Source of the DNA: Verrucomicrobiota bacterium | GTDB lineage: Bacteria; Verrucomicrobiota; Verrucomicrobiia; Limisphaerales; Pedosphaeraceae | Direction of reading: 5' to 3' | Assembly: GCA_021325145.1 (NCBI GenBank) | Contig: JAJPHR010000022.1 | Location: 40,522 to 104,521 of the forward strand | Length of the DNA stretch: 64,000 nt | Part shown: piece by piece, positions 51,436-62,200 of the stretch | Position numbering within the stretch: position 1 is the first letter of the stretch | Layout: every line of letters starts with the position of its first letter | Translations under genes and position numbers: made by a program | Notes under the pieces: generated by a model | Database searches by the model: none | The model's input: only the letters and a program-made list of their open reading frames with translations | Told to the model about the DNA's origin: nothing

Positions 51436-52860
51436 CTACTTCCGCAAATTGTTCATTGAACGCGTGATGAGGCTCGGCTCGCCCGCGCCGCGCAGGCGGC
51501 GCAGCGTCATAAACAACAAAGCCAGGGCGGCGATAAGCAGAGTGACTCCGGCAATGAGCAGAATCTTCGACCGTCCGGCAACCACCGGAACCGCAACCGC
51601 GGTTTGAATGGGCGTTGGATTGGGCTTTGCTTTAGGCACGCCCGCCGGGGCGGAGGGCGAGTTCGAGTTCTGCGGACTCGCAGTCATTTTTGCAAACTCG
51701 GGATTGGCCGATTTGGGGGTCGAAACCACGGGAGATTTGACCTGGACTGGTTCCGCAGGTTCTGGAGCTTTCGGCGGTGGCACTGGAACGGTGTTGGGTT
51801 TAGTCGGCGCCAGAGCCGGAATCGCCGGCTGTGGCCCGCGCCGCACCGGGGGATCCGGCAACGGCCTTGCCGGCGGATTCATGACGAGCGCTGCCTGCTC
51901 CTGCGGTTTCGCCGGTTGGGCGCGAACGACCGGAGGCGGAGCCGGTGTGACCACGGGCGATTGAACAACTTCCGCTTTCGGCACAACCGCCGCCGGCGTT
52001 GGGGGAGGAACACTCGTTGCGGGCGCTGCCAAAGGCGCTGGAACCGGCGCCGGCGCCGGCGTTGGAGGCGGCGTGACGACAGCCACAGGCGGCGGCTCGG
52101 AAGCCTTGGGCGCGACGGTTGGCGGAGGAGTTTGAGGCTCCGTCTTTTCGACGCGAGCTGCCGCCACGTTTTTAATGGCAATCGGCAATTCCGGAATCAC
52201 CACCGGCCAGGGCAGCGCATTCACCGTGTATTTCAGGAACTTACCGTTGCGCGCTTGCAAAACAGTAACGATGGGCATGGGGTCCCGCTTCATGTCGTTA
52301 AGCGCGCGCTGATAAGCATCGTTTATTTCCCCGTCGAAGGGCGTGCCTTGCATCGGGCTCTTGCCGGTCGAAAACAGAATAATAGTGGTGACCTGCGGGC
52401 CTTTAATCACCTCGGCCACGCCATCCATGACTTTGTCAACCCGGCTGCCCTTGCGGCTGGGCTGTTCCTTGAGAAACTGCACAATGCGCAAAAACGTTTC
52501 GTCTTCCTGGCCCTCAGTCCAGACTTGGAGCGGAAAGAACCCCGCGTGCAGCTCTTCGTCGAAACTCCAAACGCCCAGTGAATCTCCGTAATGCAACTGC
52601 CCGCTGCCCCGGGATTCGAGAACTTCCCGCGTGGCCTTTTGCACCGCGGCCAGTTGACGATGCATGGGTGTGGAAATGTCGTAGATGCACAGGAAACGAT
52701 TAGGCGGACCCGCCGCCGGCCTGACGCTTTGCGCCCGCAACACCGGCGCAAACAGCCCGCCACCAAAGGCAATCAGGCCAAGCGCAAAAAACATCCGAAC
52801 ATTCCGCCAACGAAATGTGCGGCCACCCGGCGTAAGCCAGTCATTCAAAAATGCACCCAT
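51436..52860 (-). CDS. vWA-like, proline-rich membrane-anchored protein
   Basis: 474 residues from ATG 52860; the frame to 52890 is TTG and runs into a repeat. A hydrophobic signal or anchor (VRMFFALGLIAFGGGLFAPVL) precedes a vWA-like domain with a degenerate metal site FLCIYDISTPM. About 200 residues of Pro/Ala/Val repeats (APAPVPAPLAAP and similar) follow, then a final membrane helix (ILLIAGVTLLIAALALLFMTL) near the C-terminus. It could be a periplasm-spanning linker with a binding head; function unknown. Confidence 0.7.
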   Translation of the reverse strand: MGAFLNDWLTPGGRTFRWRNVRMFFALGLIAFGGGLFAPVLRAQSVRPAAGPPNRFLCIYDISTPMHRQLAAVQKATREVLESRGSGQLHYGDSLGVWSFDEELHAGFFPLQVWTEGQEDETFLRIVQFLKEQPSRKGSRVDKVMDGVAEVIKGPQVTTIILFSTGKSPMQGTPFDGEINDAYQRALNDMKRDPMPIVTVLQARNGKFLKYTVNALPWPVVIPELPIAIKNVAAARVEKTEPQTPPPTVAPKASEPPPVAVVTPPPTPAPAPVPAPLAAPATSVPPPTPAAVVPKAEVVQSPVVTPAPPPVVRAQPAKPQEQAALVMNPPARPLPDPPVRRGPQPAIPALAPTKPNTVPVPPPKAPEPAEPVQVKSPVVSTPKSANPEFAKMTASPQNSNSPSAPAGVPKAKPNPTPIQTAVAVPVVAGRSKILLIAGVTLLIAALALLFMTLRRLRGAGEPSLITRSMNNLRK

Positions 52861-52868
52861 GCAGGATA

Positions 52869-53027
52869 ACCAATACCAGAAAAGCCCCAAACGCCAAGAG
52901 CCAAGCTCAAGAAAAAACTCCAGGCAGCCAGGGGACGCGCTGACCGTTTTAAGGTTTGGAGTTTGGAAATTCTCTGGATGTTGGTGGTTGGTGCTTGGAG
53001 TTTTTCTGGTGTTTGGTTTTTTGATGT
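52869..53027. repeat. Dispersed repeat family B (B3)
   Basis: The first arm reads CCAGAAAAGCCCCAAACGCC, then CAAGAGCCAAGC; the second arm reads GGTTTGGAGTTTGG and GGTTGGTGCTTGGAG followed by TTTTTCTGGTGTTTGG. The layout is inverted, as at 11655. The element separates the vWA-like gene from the NYN-domain gene and overlaps no protein. Confidence 0.6.
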
Positions 53028-53040
53028 TTTCGCGAAGCGA

Positions 53041-53514
53041 TCATTTCGGCCTTTTGAACCGATTCTGCTCCTTTCGATTGTACACCTTGATCTCGCCCTC
53101 GAGTTCAGCCAGCGTGCTTTCAACCGTCTGGATGAAGCTTAAACAGCTTGACGCCATCCCGCCCATGGCGATCACCGTATCGCGCTCGGCGTGGTCATCC
53201 GTAACCGCCAGCACCTCGCCATAAGCGCTCAAACGATGAGCGGCGCGCTCGATGACATCATCCGCCGTCCGCCCGTCCCGCGAGTAAAGAATCTCCAATT
53301 CACGCGTCGATTCCACCGCGGCAGTAACACGAGGATCCGCATTCGCGCCATCGAAGACGATGGTAATGGGCGTGCCGATGGCATCGCGATAAAGTGTCAA
53401 GCGATGAACCAATTCCTCCCGCGCCGCGGCGGAGTAGCGCGGCCTGCCCGGAGCCAGCTCCGGCCAATTGTGCAGGAGGCTGTAGCCGTCAACCAGGATG
53501 CGCACCAACGCCAT
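53041..53514 (-). CDS. NYN/YacP-like RNase domain protein
   Basis: 157 residues from ATG 53514; the frame to 53595 is not conserved in character. VRILVDGYSLLHNWPEL contains the first conserved Asp, ITIVFDGANADPR the second, and RDGRTADDVIERAA and VTDDHAERDTV the rest of the PIN/NYN acidic set. YacP-type proteins act as RNA-cleaving enzymes (Rae1-like) in the cytoplasm. The gene is alone and ends next to a family B repeat. Confidence 0.82.
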   Translation of the reverse strand: MALVRILVDGYSLLHNWPELAPGRPRYSAAAREELVHRLTLYRDAIGTPITIVFDGANADPRVTAAVESTRELEILYSRDGRTADDVIERAAHRLSAYGEVLAVTDDHAERDTVIAMGGMASSCLSFIQTVESTLAELEGEIKVYNRKEQNRFKRPK

Positions 53515-53616
53515 GGGAGTACGATAATCGAAAGCGCACCGTTTCACAGCAGGAAAACGATTGAGGGATACACCTGAATGAGTCATCGATCGCAAGAATA
53601 TGCTAGAATAGCACCC

Positions 53617-54042
53617 ATGAAACCGAACACTTCACCTTGGGAAATCGCACGGCCTTGCACTGCCGACTGGGAAAAAATGCGCGGAGATGACAAGCGACGG
53701 TTCTGTGAGCACTGCCAAAAATTCGTCCACAATGTTTCAGCGATGAGCCGAACCGAAAGGGCTGCCTTTGCCAGCCCTGCCAATAGGGGAGAGTGTGTCC
53801 TCTATTGCCAGCGCACCGACGGCAAAGTAGCAAACCTTTCGCTTTTAGTCCGGCTCCGCCGGTGGTTTCCGTTTCTCCGATTGGCGTGTTGGTCGGCGTT
53901 GGTCGCACTCCTGCCTGTCGCACTTACGGGATGCATGGGAGTGCGTTGTCGGCCTGGCGACATGCGGCCCATTCAACCGAATGCCACGCCGACTTCATCT
54001 CAGACCACTGGCCAAAGCAGCCGTGTTGAGCCGCCACGCTGA
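53617..54042 (+). CDS. Zinc-site protein with membrane helix, CEHC-type
   Basis: 141 residues from ATG 53617. An N-terminal zinc motif (PCTADWEKM followed by RRFCEHCQKFVHNVSAMS) matches a small domain common in Verrucomicrobia and Bacteroidetes. One helix (ACWSALVALLPVALTGCMG) follows and may be a late signal or lipoprotein anchor at Cys. The short Cys/Pro tail is disordered. Function is unknown. Confidence 0.65.
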   Translation: MKPNTSPWEIARPCTADWEKMRGDDKRRFCEHCQKFVHNVSAMSRTERAAFASPANRGECVLYCQRTDGKVANLSLLVRLRRWFPFLRLACWSALVALLPVALTGCMGVRCRPGDMRPIQPNATPTSSQTTGQSSRVEPPR

Positions 54043-54147
54043 AACATATGCATGGGATAGTAAGCGGGCCACTCAATCCCCGTTCTTAGCTGTAACGACG
54101 CAGTTGGATCGGGGCGCGTGTGCTCCCCAAAATCAACCGCTGCATCG

Positions 54148-54600
54148 TTACGGCTTAGGCGGCCAAACAACCCCATCCAACTCCTTGGGCAATTGTTTTG
54201 GGTCCGTCGGATACACGAGCTTCCAGTCGAGCGTTTCGCCCGCCTCCAACTCTTTCTCGGGCGCGCCGATGATCAACCAGAGCACCTCGGTGTCCGTGTC
54301 ATTGAACACCTGGCGCACGTGTTCCGGCCCAACCAGCACTCCTCCGTGCTTTGGCACCGTGAGGGTCTGCTCGCCGATGCGCATGCGCCCGATGCCTTCG
54401 ACCACAAAATAAAATTCCTCCATTTTGGGATGCCGATGGAGCGTGTTGGCGCTCTTCGGTGGAAACCGCCACAGCCTGGCCCCCAAAATCTCGCTCTTGG
54501 TTCGCTCCAGAAAATCCGCATTCGGGATTTGCATGAGATTCGACGGCCTCCAGGAGAGGTCCTCCGGTTTGATGAGAAAATAACCGTCTGTTGGTTTCAT
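54148..54600 (-). CDS. Cupin-domain protein
   Basis: 150 residues. A single cupin barrel with HRHPKMEEFYFVVEGIGRM (the first metal motif His-x-His...Glu) and GGVLVGPEHVRQVFNDTDTEVL (the second). The His and Glu are typical metal ligands. Small cupins bind sugars or act as dioxygenases; the substrate is unknown. A leading Trp-rich segment (KPEDLSWRPSN) precedes the barrel. It is divergent from the PSD1 gene. Confidence 0.85.
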   Translation of the reverse strand: MKPTDGYFLIKPEDLSWRPSNLMQIPNADFLERTKSEILGARLWRFPPKSANTLHRHPKMEEFYFVVEGIGRMRIGEQTLTVPKHGGVLVGPEHVRQVFNDTDTEVLWLIIGAPEKELEAGETLDWKLVYPTDPKQLPKELDGVVWPPKP

Positions 54601-54878
54601 AATCGGTTTTCATCATACGACCTGCGGTTCATTATCGGAATATAAAACCAGCTCGAGGCTTCCGGTCCGCGCAGTTCGTCCACGCGGCAGGACGGCCACT
54701 GAGCACAGGCGTCTCTCGCAGGCAATCCGGACTTTGGACTTTATCTCCTCCACACCAGACTTGCCTTTATGCGCCGCGGGATGGATTAATATTCGTGAAC
54801 CCCGCGCGGTCGAACCGCGAAGCATTTGTGCGCGGCAGAATAAATAATATCACCGCCGCCAGCGTCAGTCGTTTAGGC

Positions 54879-57800
54879 ATGAGATTCGGATGTTATCGAG
54901 CGCTGCTCTGCGTCCTGTTGCTCCCCGGAGCGCCGGGAGCGGGTTCCGCCCTGGCCGCGACCACCACGAACGCGCTTCAGTTCAACCGCGATGTCCGCCC
55001 CATTCTCTCCGAAAATTGCTTCGTTTGCCACGGCCCGGACAAGAACAATCGCAAGGGCAAACTTCGCCTCGATGTCCGCGAGGTCGCGCTCGAAAAAGGC
55101 GCCATCGTGCCCGGCAAGCCGCAGGAAAGCGAACTCGTCAGCCGCATCTTCAACACCAACGAAGACGACCTGATGCCGCCCCCGGCGTCGAACAAGAAAC
55201 TCACTTCGGCGCAAAAGGAACTGCTTAAACAATGGATTCTCGAAGGCGCGCAATACCAGCCTCATTGGGCCTACATCAAGCCAACGCGGCCGGAAATCCC
55301 CGCCACCCATGACGCGCGCTGGGTGCGCAATCCGATCGATGCCTTCGTGCTGAGCGCGCTGGAAAAGCGAGGCATCCAGCCATCGCCGGAAGCCGAACGG
55401 CGCACCTTGCTGCGGCGCTTGAGTCTCGATTTGACGGGATTGCCGCCCACCCCCGCGGAAGTGGCCGCCTTTGCCAAGGACAAAAGCTCGACCGCGTGGG
55501 AACGCGCCGTGGACCGCCTGCTCGCCTCGCCCCATTTCGGCGAGCGCATGGCCGTCCCGTGGCTGGATGTCGTGCGCTTCACCGACACGGTCGGTTACCA
55601 TGGCGACCAGAATCAAAACATTTTCCCGTATCGCGATTACGTCATCAACGCGTTAAACCGAAATAAACCTTTCGATCAGTTCACCATCGAACAATTGGCG
55701 GGCGACCTGTTGCCAAACCCGACCACGGAACAAATCGTGGCAACCGGTTTCAACCGCCTGAACATGATGACGCGTGAAGGCGGCGCGCAACCCAAAGAGT
55801 ATCTCGCCAAATACGCCGCTGATCGCGTGCGCACAATTTCCACCGCCTGGCTGGGCTCGACCATGGGATGCTGTGAATGCCACGACCACAAATACGACCC
55901 GTTTCTCACGAAGGATTTTTATCAAATGGAGGCTTTCTTTGCGGACATCAAACAATGGGGCGTTTACATGGATTACGCGTACACCCCCAATCCCGATTTG
56001 AAGGGTTTCAGCAACGACCATCCCTTTCCGCCCGAGATTGTCGTGGACAGCCCGTACTTGAAGCAGCGCATCGCCCGGCTCAATGCCGGAATCAGCAACG
56101 CTGTCGAGTCCGCGTCAGAGCCATTAAAATCGGATCCAAAAAAACGCGAAACGTTCGAGGCGTGGCGCAGCCAGAGCCGCGCATTCCTGGAACAATGGCC
56201 GGACGGTTGGGCGGCCCCCAAGCCGGCCGTGGCGCTAAAAACCAAGGATGCCAAAACCGTCTCCACCACGAACTACACGATCCAAGCCGACTCGACGGTT
56301 ACATTCGGCAGCACGGAAAAGGAGAGCACGCGACTCACGCTGCCGCTTACAAACATGTGGGTCGCCGCGATCCGGCTCGAAATTGTGCCGCAGGCAGGCG
56401 CAGCCGGGCAGGCGGGCATGAAAAAGAAGCGCAACGGGACCGCCATCACCCTGGCCGCCACCTTGAAACACAAGGACGCCCAAACCGAAACGAAATTGAC
56501 GTTCAACTTTGCCGACGCCGATCAAAAAGAGGATGTTTATCGAATGAGTTTGCCGGTCATCGGCGTGAAGGATTCGTGGCAAATCTCGCCGGAGCATGAT
56601 TTGCAAACCGGGGTGTGGGTCCTTGAAAAGCCAATTGCGGTTTCAGCCGGTGATACCTTGACCGTGAACCTGGGCAACGCCCTCGTCGCCTCCGCGCGTG
56701 CCAGCGTGACTCCCTTTGCCGCCGATGATCCGCTGCGCTCGGGTCTGGGCGAACCGTTTCGCCGGGCATTGGCAAAAAACAATTCCCGGCGCACACGCGC
56801 CGAAACCGAATTGGTACACCACACCTATCTGCTGGGCACAGCCTGGAACGACGAGGCATTCGCCAAAGCCCGAGCCTTGGCGCATGACGTGCGCGAATGC
56901 CGCGGTGGCCGCGCGTTCACCATGATCACCGAAGCGCGCCCGCCCTTGACCACCCGCGTCCTGGCGCGCGGCAACTGGCAGGATGAAAGCGGCGAGGTGG
57001 TCGAGCCCGCGCCTCCGCATTTCCTTCTGCCAACCGCTCAACCGAAAGACCGCCGCCTGAACCGTCTCGATCTCGCCCGCTGGCTGGTTTCGCGCGACAA
57101 TCCGCTCACCGCCCGGGCGGTGATGAATCGTTACTGGAAGGAATTCTTCGGGCGCGGACTCTCGTCGGTCGTGGATGACCTCGGCGCCCAGGGCGAACCG
57201 CCGTCACATCCCGAGTTGTTGGATTGGCTGGCGGTCGAGTTCATGGACAGCGGCTGGGACGTGAAACACATGGTCAAGCTGATGGTCATGTCTGAAACCT
57301 ATCGGCAAGGTTCCAACCAACGGCTCGATTTGAAAGAGATCGATCCCGTCAACCGGCTGCTCGCCGCCCAGAACCCGCGGCGGCTCGAAGCGGAATTCGT
57401 GCGCGACAACGCGCTCTCGATCGCCGGCCTGCTGAACCTGGACATCGGCGGACCCAGCGCCTACCCGTACCAGCCGCCCGGCTACTATGCCAACCTGCAA
57501 TTTCCAAGCCGCGACTATCATCCCGACCAGGACGAGCAGCAATATCGCCGCGGGGTTTACACGCACTGGCAGCGGACGTTCCTGCAGCCGATGCTCGCCA
57601 ATTTCGACGCCCCGGCCCGCGAGGAATGCACCGCCAGCCGCATCGTTTCAAACACGCCGCAACAGGCATTAACCCTCCTGAACGATCCGACTTTCGTGGA
57701 ATGCTCGCGCGTCTTTGCGCAACATTTGCTCGCGCAGAAATGCGACGGTGACGAACAACGAATCGGCCTGGCCTTCGAGCGCGCGCTCGCCCGCCCACCC

Positions 57801-58001
57801 AGGGACAAGGAGGCGAAATCCCTCGAGCAGTTTTTGCAGGAGCAGCGCCGGGAATGCGAAGAAGATCGCGACGGCTCGGGCAAACTGGTCCACATCGGCA
57901 ACGCGCCGACGGCGAAGGACATGGATACCACGGAATTGGCGGCATGGACTGAAGTTTGCCGGGTCATTTTGAATCTGCACGAAACAATCACGCGCTATTG
58001 A
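54879..58001 (+). CDS. PSD1-type protein with cytochrome, DUF1549 and DUF1553
   Basis: 1040 residues from ATG 54879 (GTG 54795 is open but has no signal). A signal peptide (CYRALLCVLLLPGAPGAG) precedes a PSCyt1 heme motif, NCFVCHGPDKN (CxxCH), about residues 45-60. DUF1549 (SLDLTGLPPTP and later GGAQPKEYLAKYAADR) follows, then an inserted beta-rich region (about 490-640), then DUF1553 (LARWLVSRDNPLTARAVMNRYWKEFFGRG). These proteins are usually paired with a DUF1501 gene in Planctomycetes and Verrucomicrobia; no such gene follows here. The role is probably in periplasmic sugar or sulfated-polysaccharide metabolism. Confidence 0.9.
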   Translation: MRFGCYRALLCVLLLPGAPGAGSALAATTTNALQFNRDVRPILSENCFVCHGPDKNNRKGKLRLDVREVALEKGAIVPGKPQESELVSRIFNTNEDDLMPPPASNKKLTSAQKELLKQWILEGAQYQPHWAYIKPTRPEIPATHDARWVRNPIDAFVLSALEKRGIQPSPEAERRTLLRRLSLDLTGLPPTPAEVAAFAKDKSSTAWERAVDRLLASPHFGERMAVPWLDVVRFTDTVGYHGDQNQNIFPYRDYVINALNRNKPFDQFTIEQLAGDLLPNPTTEQIVATGFNRLNMMTREGGAQPKEYLAKYAADRVRTISTAWLGSTMGCCECHDHKYDPFLTKDFYQMEAFFADIKQWGVYMDYAYTPNPDLKGFSNDHPFPPEIVVDSPYLKQRIARLNAGISNAVESASEPLKSDPKKRETFEAWRSQSRAFLEQWPDGWAAPKPAVALKTKDAKTVSTTNYTIQADSTVTFGSTEKESTRLTLPLTNMWVAAIRLEIVPQAGAAGQAGMKKKRNGTAITLAATLKHKDAQTETKLTFNFADADQKEDVYRMSLPVIGVKDSWQISPEHDLQTGVWVLEKPIAVSAGDTLTVNLGNALVASARASVTPFAADDPLRSGLGEPFRRALAKNNSRRTRAETELVHHTYLLGTAWNDEAFAKARALAHDVRECRGGRAFTMITEARPPLTTRVLARGNWQDESGEVVEPAPPHFLLPTAQPKDRRLNRLDLARWLVSRDNPLTARAVMNRYWKEFFGRGLSSVVDDLGAQGEPPSHPELLDWLAVEFMDSGWDVKHMVKLMVMSETYRQGSNQRLDLKEIDPVNRLLAAQNPRRLEAEFVRDNALSIAGLLNLDIGGPSAYPYQPPGYYANLQFPSRDYHPDQDEQQYRRGVYTHWQRTFLQPMLANFDAPAREECTASRIVSNTPQQALTLLNDPTFVECSRVFAQHLLAQKCDGDEQRIGLAFERALARPPRDKEAKSLEQFLQEQRRECEEDRDGSGKLVHIGNAPTAKDMDTTELAAWTEVCRVILNLHETITRY

Positions 58002-58206
58002 TTTAGCATGACGATGCCTTCTCATTAACCGCTCGTTTCCAACGGGGGATCAATGAGTAGGCGTCCTTTGGACACACTCTTTGCCTCTGCAGCCCGCTCA
58101 AAAATTGAGCTGTGCGCGACTTCACTTGGTTCTCCATAACAGTCTTGCAATCCCGTGCAGTAATGGTTTGCTTCCCTTACGCGCGCCGGGCGCGGCTGCA
58201 TAGGAC

Positions 58207-58878
58207 ATGGAAAACGCCGTTCATTTGAAATGTGCCTGCGGTAATTGCGGCGAGATCATCGAGTATCTTCCCAATGCCGCCGGACAGCTTGTCCAGTGCC
58301 CCAAGTGCAAGGAGCGAAGCCAACTTCCTGTTTCCTCGCCCGCGGAACCCGTTGAAACCGGATCCAAACCGCCGCCCGCCTGTCTCGCGTGCGGATCGCT
58401 GCTAGACCTCGAGGACCTGACCTGCGCCAACTGTGACCGGCGGCGGCGGAATCGCGCTGTCCTTTGGGGCTTGGGCTCCGCATTCGGTTTGCTGGCCATC
58501 GGCACGGTCATTCTGGGCATCCTCAACCGACCGGCCAAAAAACCCGCTCCCAAGCCTGCTTCGACTGTGATCCTCGCCCAACCGGTGGTCCGGACGCCCA
58601 AATCCCTCAACGATTTGAAAATCGGAAAGTTTTACCTGCAACAGCAGCGCGGCAGCCCCCTGATTCTGGCGGTGGGCGAAGTCCAAAACATCTCCCAAAA
58701 CGTCCATTTCAAAGTGCGCGTGGATATGGATCTGTTCGACGCCAGAGGCGCCAAGATCGCCACCATCAGCGACGTCAATAACCTGATCCGCCCCGGCGAT
58801 CGCTGGCAACCGTTGGTGAAGGTCACCGATTCGCGGGTGGTTGGCGTCCGCTTCGCCGGGATCAAGGAAGAACCATAA
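58207..58878 (+). CDS. Zinc-ribbon membrane protein with FxLYD-like domain
   Basis: 223 residues. Two Cys pairs near the N-terminus (CACGNC, CPKC) and a second ribbon (CLACG...CANC) precede one membrane helix (AVLWGLGSAFGLLAIGTVILGIL, about 85-107). The C-terminal 110 residues resemble FxLYD (LAVGEVQNISQNVHFKVRVDMDLFDARG in part). The product probably sits with zinc ribbons inside and a beta-sandwich outside. No partner is evident. Confidence 0.72.
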   Translation: MENAVHLKCACGNCGEIIEYLPNAAGQLVQCPKCKERSQLPVSSPAEPVETGSKPPPACLACGSLLDLEDLTCANCDRRRRNRAVLWGLGSAFGLLAIGTVILGILNRPAKKPAPKPASTVILAQPVVRTPKSLNDLKIGKFYLQQQRGSPLILAVGEVQNISQNVHFKVRVDMDLFDARGAKIATISDVNNLIRPGDRWQPLVKVTDSRVVGVRFAGIKEEP

Positions 58879-58992
58879 CTCCGCAACGGAGAACAGCAGC
58901 GGTGCCCTCCCTCAGTGCCGAATAAACCCAGCTCCGAATTGGTACGGAAGAATACTCCGTATTAATAGGCACGAACGCATACCCCCTATCCC

Positions 58993-59021
58993 TTGACTTC
59001 ACCCCGGCAAAATTCGATAAA
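58993..59021 (+). promoter_or_regulatory. Promoter candidate in the leader of the giant Ig-repeat gene
   Basis: TTGACT, a 17-base spacer, then GATAAA, two boxes in standard spacing. It lies about 250 bases upstream of the ATG at 59274, so a long leader is implied. The rest of 58879-59273 has no gene and no obvious riboswitch. Confidence 0.4.
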
Positions 59022-59273
59022 TACACAGGTTTTAGCGCCTGCCATTAGCGGGTGTCTAATTGCCGATATGGATAACGCCGGGTCGCAGGTTTAGGAGTAA
59101 GCCGGGCCAAATTGCAATAACGCTATTGTCAAAAATCATGGAAGGAATGTTTATGCGCCCTGCCGATGGACGCACTTGCTTCGGGGCCAGCCGCGTTACG
59201 CCGGCAGTCCCAACCGCGCTTGTTTCCTTCCGGTAAGCGCCGGAATATATTGGCCTTTAAAGACGTTCTGCGG

Positions 59274-62200
59274 ATGAACCCAAGGCAAACCACGACTGCA
59301 TGGCTCGCTTTGCTGTTCCTGTTGTTCGCCGCCCCGGCGTCGGATCAAGCTGCAAGCTGCCTCCAACCGCCCGCGAATCTCGTCGGTTGGTGGCCGGGCG
59401 ACGGGAACGCCAACGACATTGCGGGCACCAATGAAAACGGCACGCTCATGGGTGGCGCCATCGCAACAGCGGCGGGCTTGGACGGGCAAGCGTTCAGTTT
59501 CGATGGCACGAGCGGGTTTGTGCAAATTCCCGACTCGCCCGCCCTCGACCCCGCCAATCTCACCATCGAAACCTGGGTGCGTTTTGCTTCGTTGGATTCA
59601 TCGGGGTTCGGTGCGCCCGCAGGCGACCAATACATGGTCTTCAAGCAAAACAGCCATGCGACCACTTTTGAAGGTTATGACTTGAGCAAGACGCGGGTTG
59701 CCGGCGGCGACGTGTTCCGGTTCCTCCTGAGTTCCGCGGCGGGCCAGTCCGTGGAAATCCATTCGACCACCTTCCTGACCGCCGGCGTTTGGTATCATGT
59801 CGCCGCCGTGCGCGGGTCCAACTTCGCGCAGATCTACGTCAACGGCCACTTGCAAAGCCAGGCCAGTGTCAGCTTCCCCCAGGATTACGGGACGCAGCCG
59901 CTTTACTTTGGGACCACGGGCGCATCCTATTGGGACCGCAAACTTAACGGGATGCTGGACGAGGTTTCGCTCTACAACCGGGCGCTGAGTTCCAACGAAA
60001 TCGCCGCCCTCTATGCCGCGGGCGCGGCCGGCAAATGCAAAACGCCGGTTGCGCCGATCATAACCAATCAGCCGCAAAACTTGAGCATTCACGCCGGAAG
60101 CAACGCCCTGTTCACGGTAACCGTCGTCGGAACTGCGCCGCTCAGCTATCAGTGGCAATTTGGGAATACGCCCATTACTGGCGCCACCAACGCGAGCCTC
60201 ACGCTTACCAATGTTCAACTGACCAACAGCGGTGGTTACGTGGTCGTGATCACGAACATCGCAGGTTCGGCGACCAGCGCAGTGGCGACGTTGACCGTGC
60301 TGGCCCCGCCCGTGATTACCACGCAGCCGCAGAACTCGACGAATGACCTCGGCACGACCGCCACATTCACTGCCAGCAGCACTGGCACGGCACCACTGTT
60401 CTACCAGTGGTCGCAAAATGGCAGCGCGCTGGCGGACAATGCCCGAACCAGTGGCTCGGCGGGCAACGTGCTCACCATCTCAAACATCCAACCGTCCGAC
60501 GCCGGTTCGTATGTTCTGGTCGTGAGCAATAGTTTCGGTACTGCCACCAGCACGGCCGTAGTTTTGGCAATCTCCGGTCCGCCAGCCATCGTCAACCAGC
60601 CAGCCGGACAGAGTGCGCTGTCCGGCACAAACGTCAGCTTTAGCGTCCTGGCCGTGGGCTCTCAACCATTGAGTTACCAATGGCTATTGGGGAATACGCC
60701 CCTGGCCGGCGCGACCAACACAAGCCTGACGCTCACGAACGTCCAGTTCACGAATGGCGGCAGTTACACCGTGGTGATAACGAATATCCAGGGTTCGGCA
60801 ACCAGCGCAGTGGCCGTATTGACTGTCCTTGCGCCGCCCGTACTGACCGCCCAGCCGCAGAGTTCGACCAACCACGCCGGCACGACAGCCAGTTTCAGCG
60901 CCACCAGCATCGGTACCGCGCCGTTGCTGTACCAATGGCTGCAAAATGGTGTTGCCCTGACCGACGGCGCCCGGATCAGCGGCTCGACGAGCAATGTGCT
61001 TGGCATTTCCAACCTGCAACCCACCGATGCCGCCGCTTATGTGCTCACCGTCAGTAACAGCTACGGCGCAACCACCAGCACGGCTGCCGTTTTGACGGTT
61101 TCAGGGCCACCCGCGATCCTCACCCAGCCACTCAGCCAGGGTGTGTTTGTCGGCGCGAATGTCAGCCTTGGCGTCCTGGCTTCCGGCACGCAGCCATTGA
61201 GTTATCAGTGGATGAAGAATGGCGCAAATCTGGCCGATGGCGGCAATCTCTCCGGCTCCCAGTCCTCGGCTTTGGCCCTCGCCAGCGTCCAAACCAACGC
61301 TTCCGCCAACTACCAGGTGATCATTACCAACAGCGAAGGCTCCGTTACCAGTGCGGTGGCCACACTCGTGGTGTCGCCCCAACCGAGCGTGATTGGAGCC
61401 GGTGCTGTGGTGCTCGTCAACTCAAGCAGCCCGAAATACCTGGACTTCCAACATTTCATTCAGCCCTATCTCGACACGTTCGGCGTCCCCTACACCGTGC
61501 TCGACATTGCCTCGAACTCGATCGGCACAAACCTGGCCCACTATGCTTCGATCATCATCGGCCACAAGCTGTTGGACACAAATGGCGTTTACTTGAACAG
61601 CCTGGCCCAAAGCAATATTTCGCTTGCCGTCTCCAATGGGACCGGGCTGGTTAATTTCGACTCCGCACTGTCGGTGGGCAGCACGCCTCGGTATGGGTTC
61701 ATCCAAAACATTTTCGGGTTCGGCTACGGAGCTTCCACGTCGGGCACGAATGTCACCCTTCCTCCAACGCAACCTTCCGCCCAGATGCACTACATCACCG
61801 CGCGGCATCAACCCAACGACTCGCTCACGCTCTACAGCAATATGAGCCTCGCGACCCTGACGTTGCCGTCGAATGTGACCGCGGTCGCTCTAAGCAGTGG
61901 CAAACCACTGCTGGCCATCAATCAATACGGGCAAGGCCGCGCGGTGCAGTGGGCAAGCTATGATTGGATTTCGGTTTACGTCAAGGGCCCGGTCGCGGGT
62001 CTGGACGACCTGGTTTGGCGCAGCCTGGTCTGGTCGGCGCGCAAGCCGTTCGTCCTGCGGGGCATGCCCAACTTTGTCACCATGCGAGTGGACGATGTGT
62101 CCGGTCCGTTCACTTGGGTGCACTCGGCCAACGCCTTTGGATTCAAACCGTTTCTAGCCTTGTTCGTCAGCAACGTTACCGCCGCGTCCGCCGTCGATTT

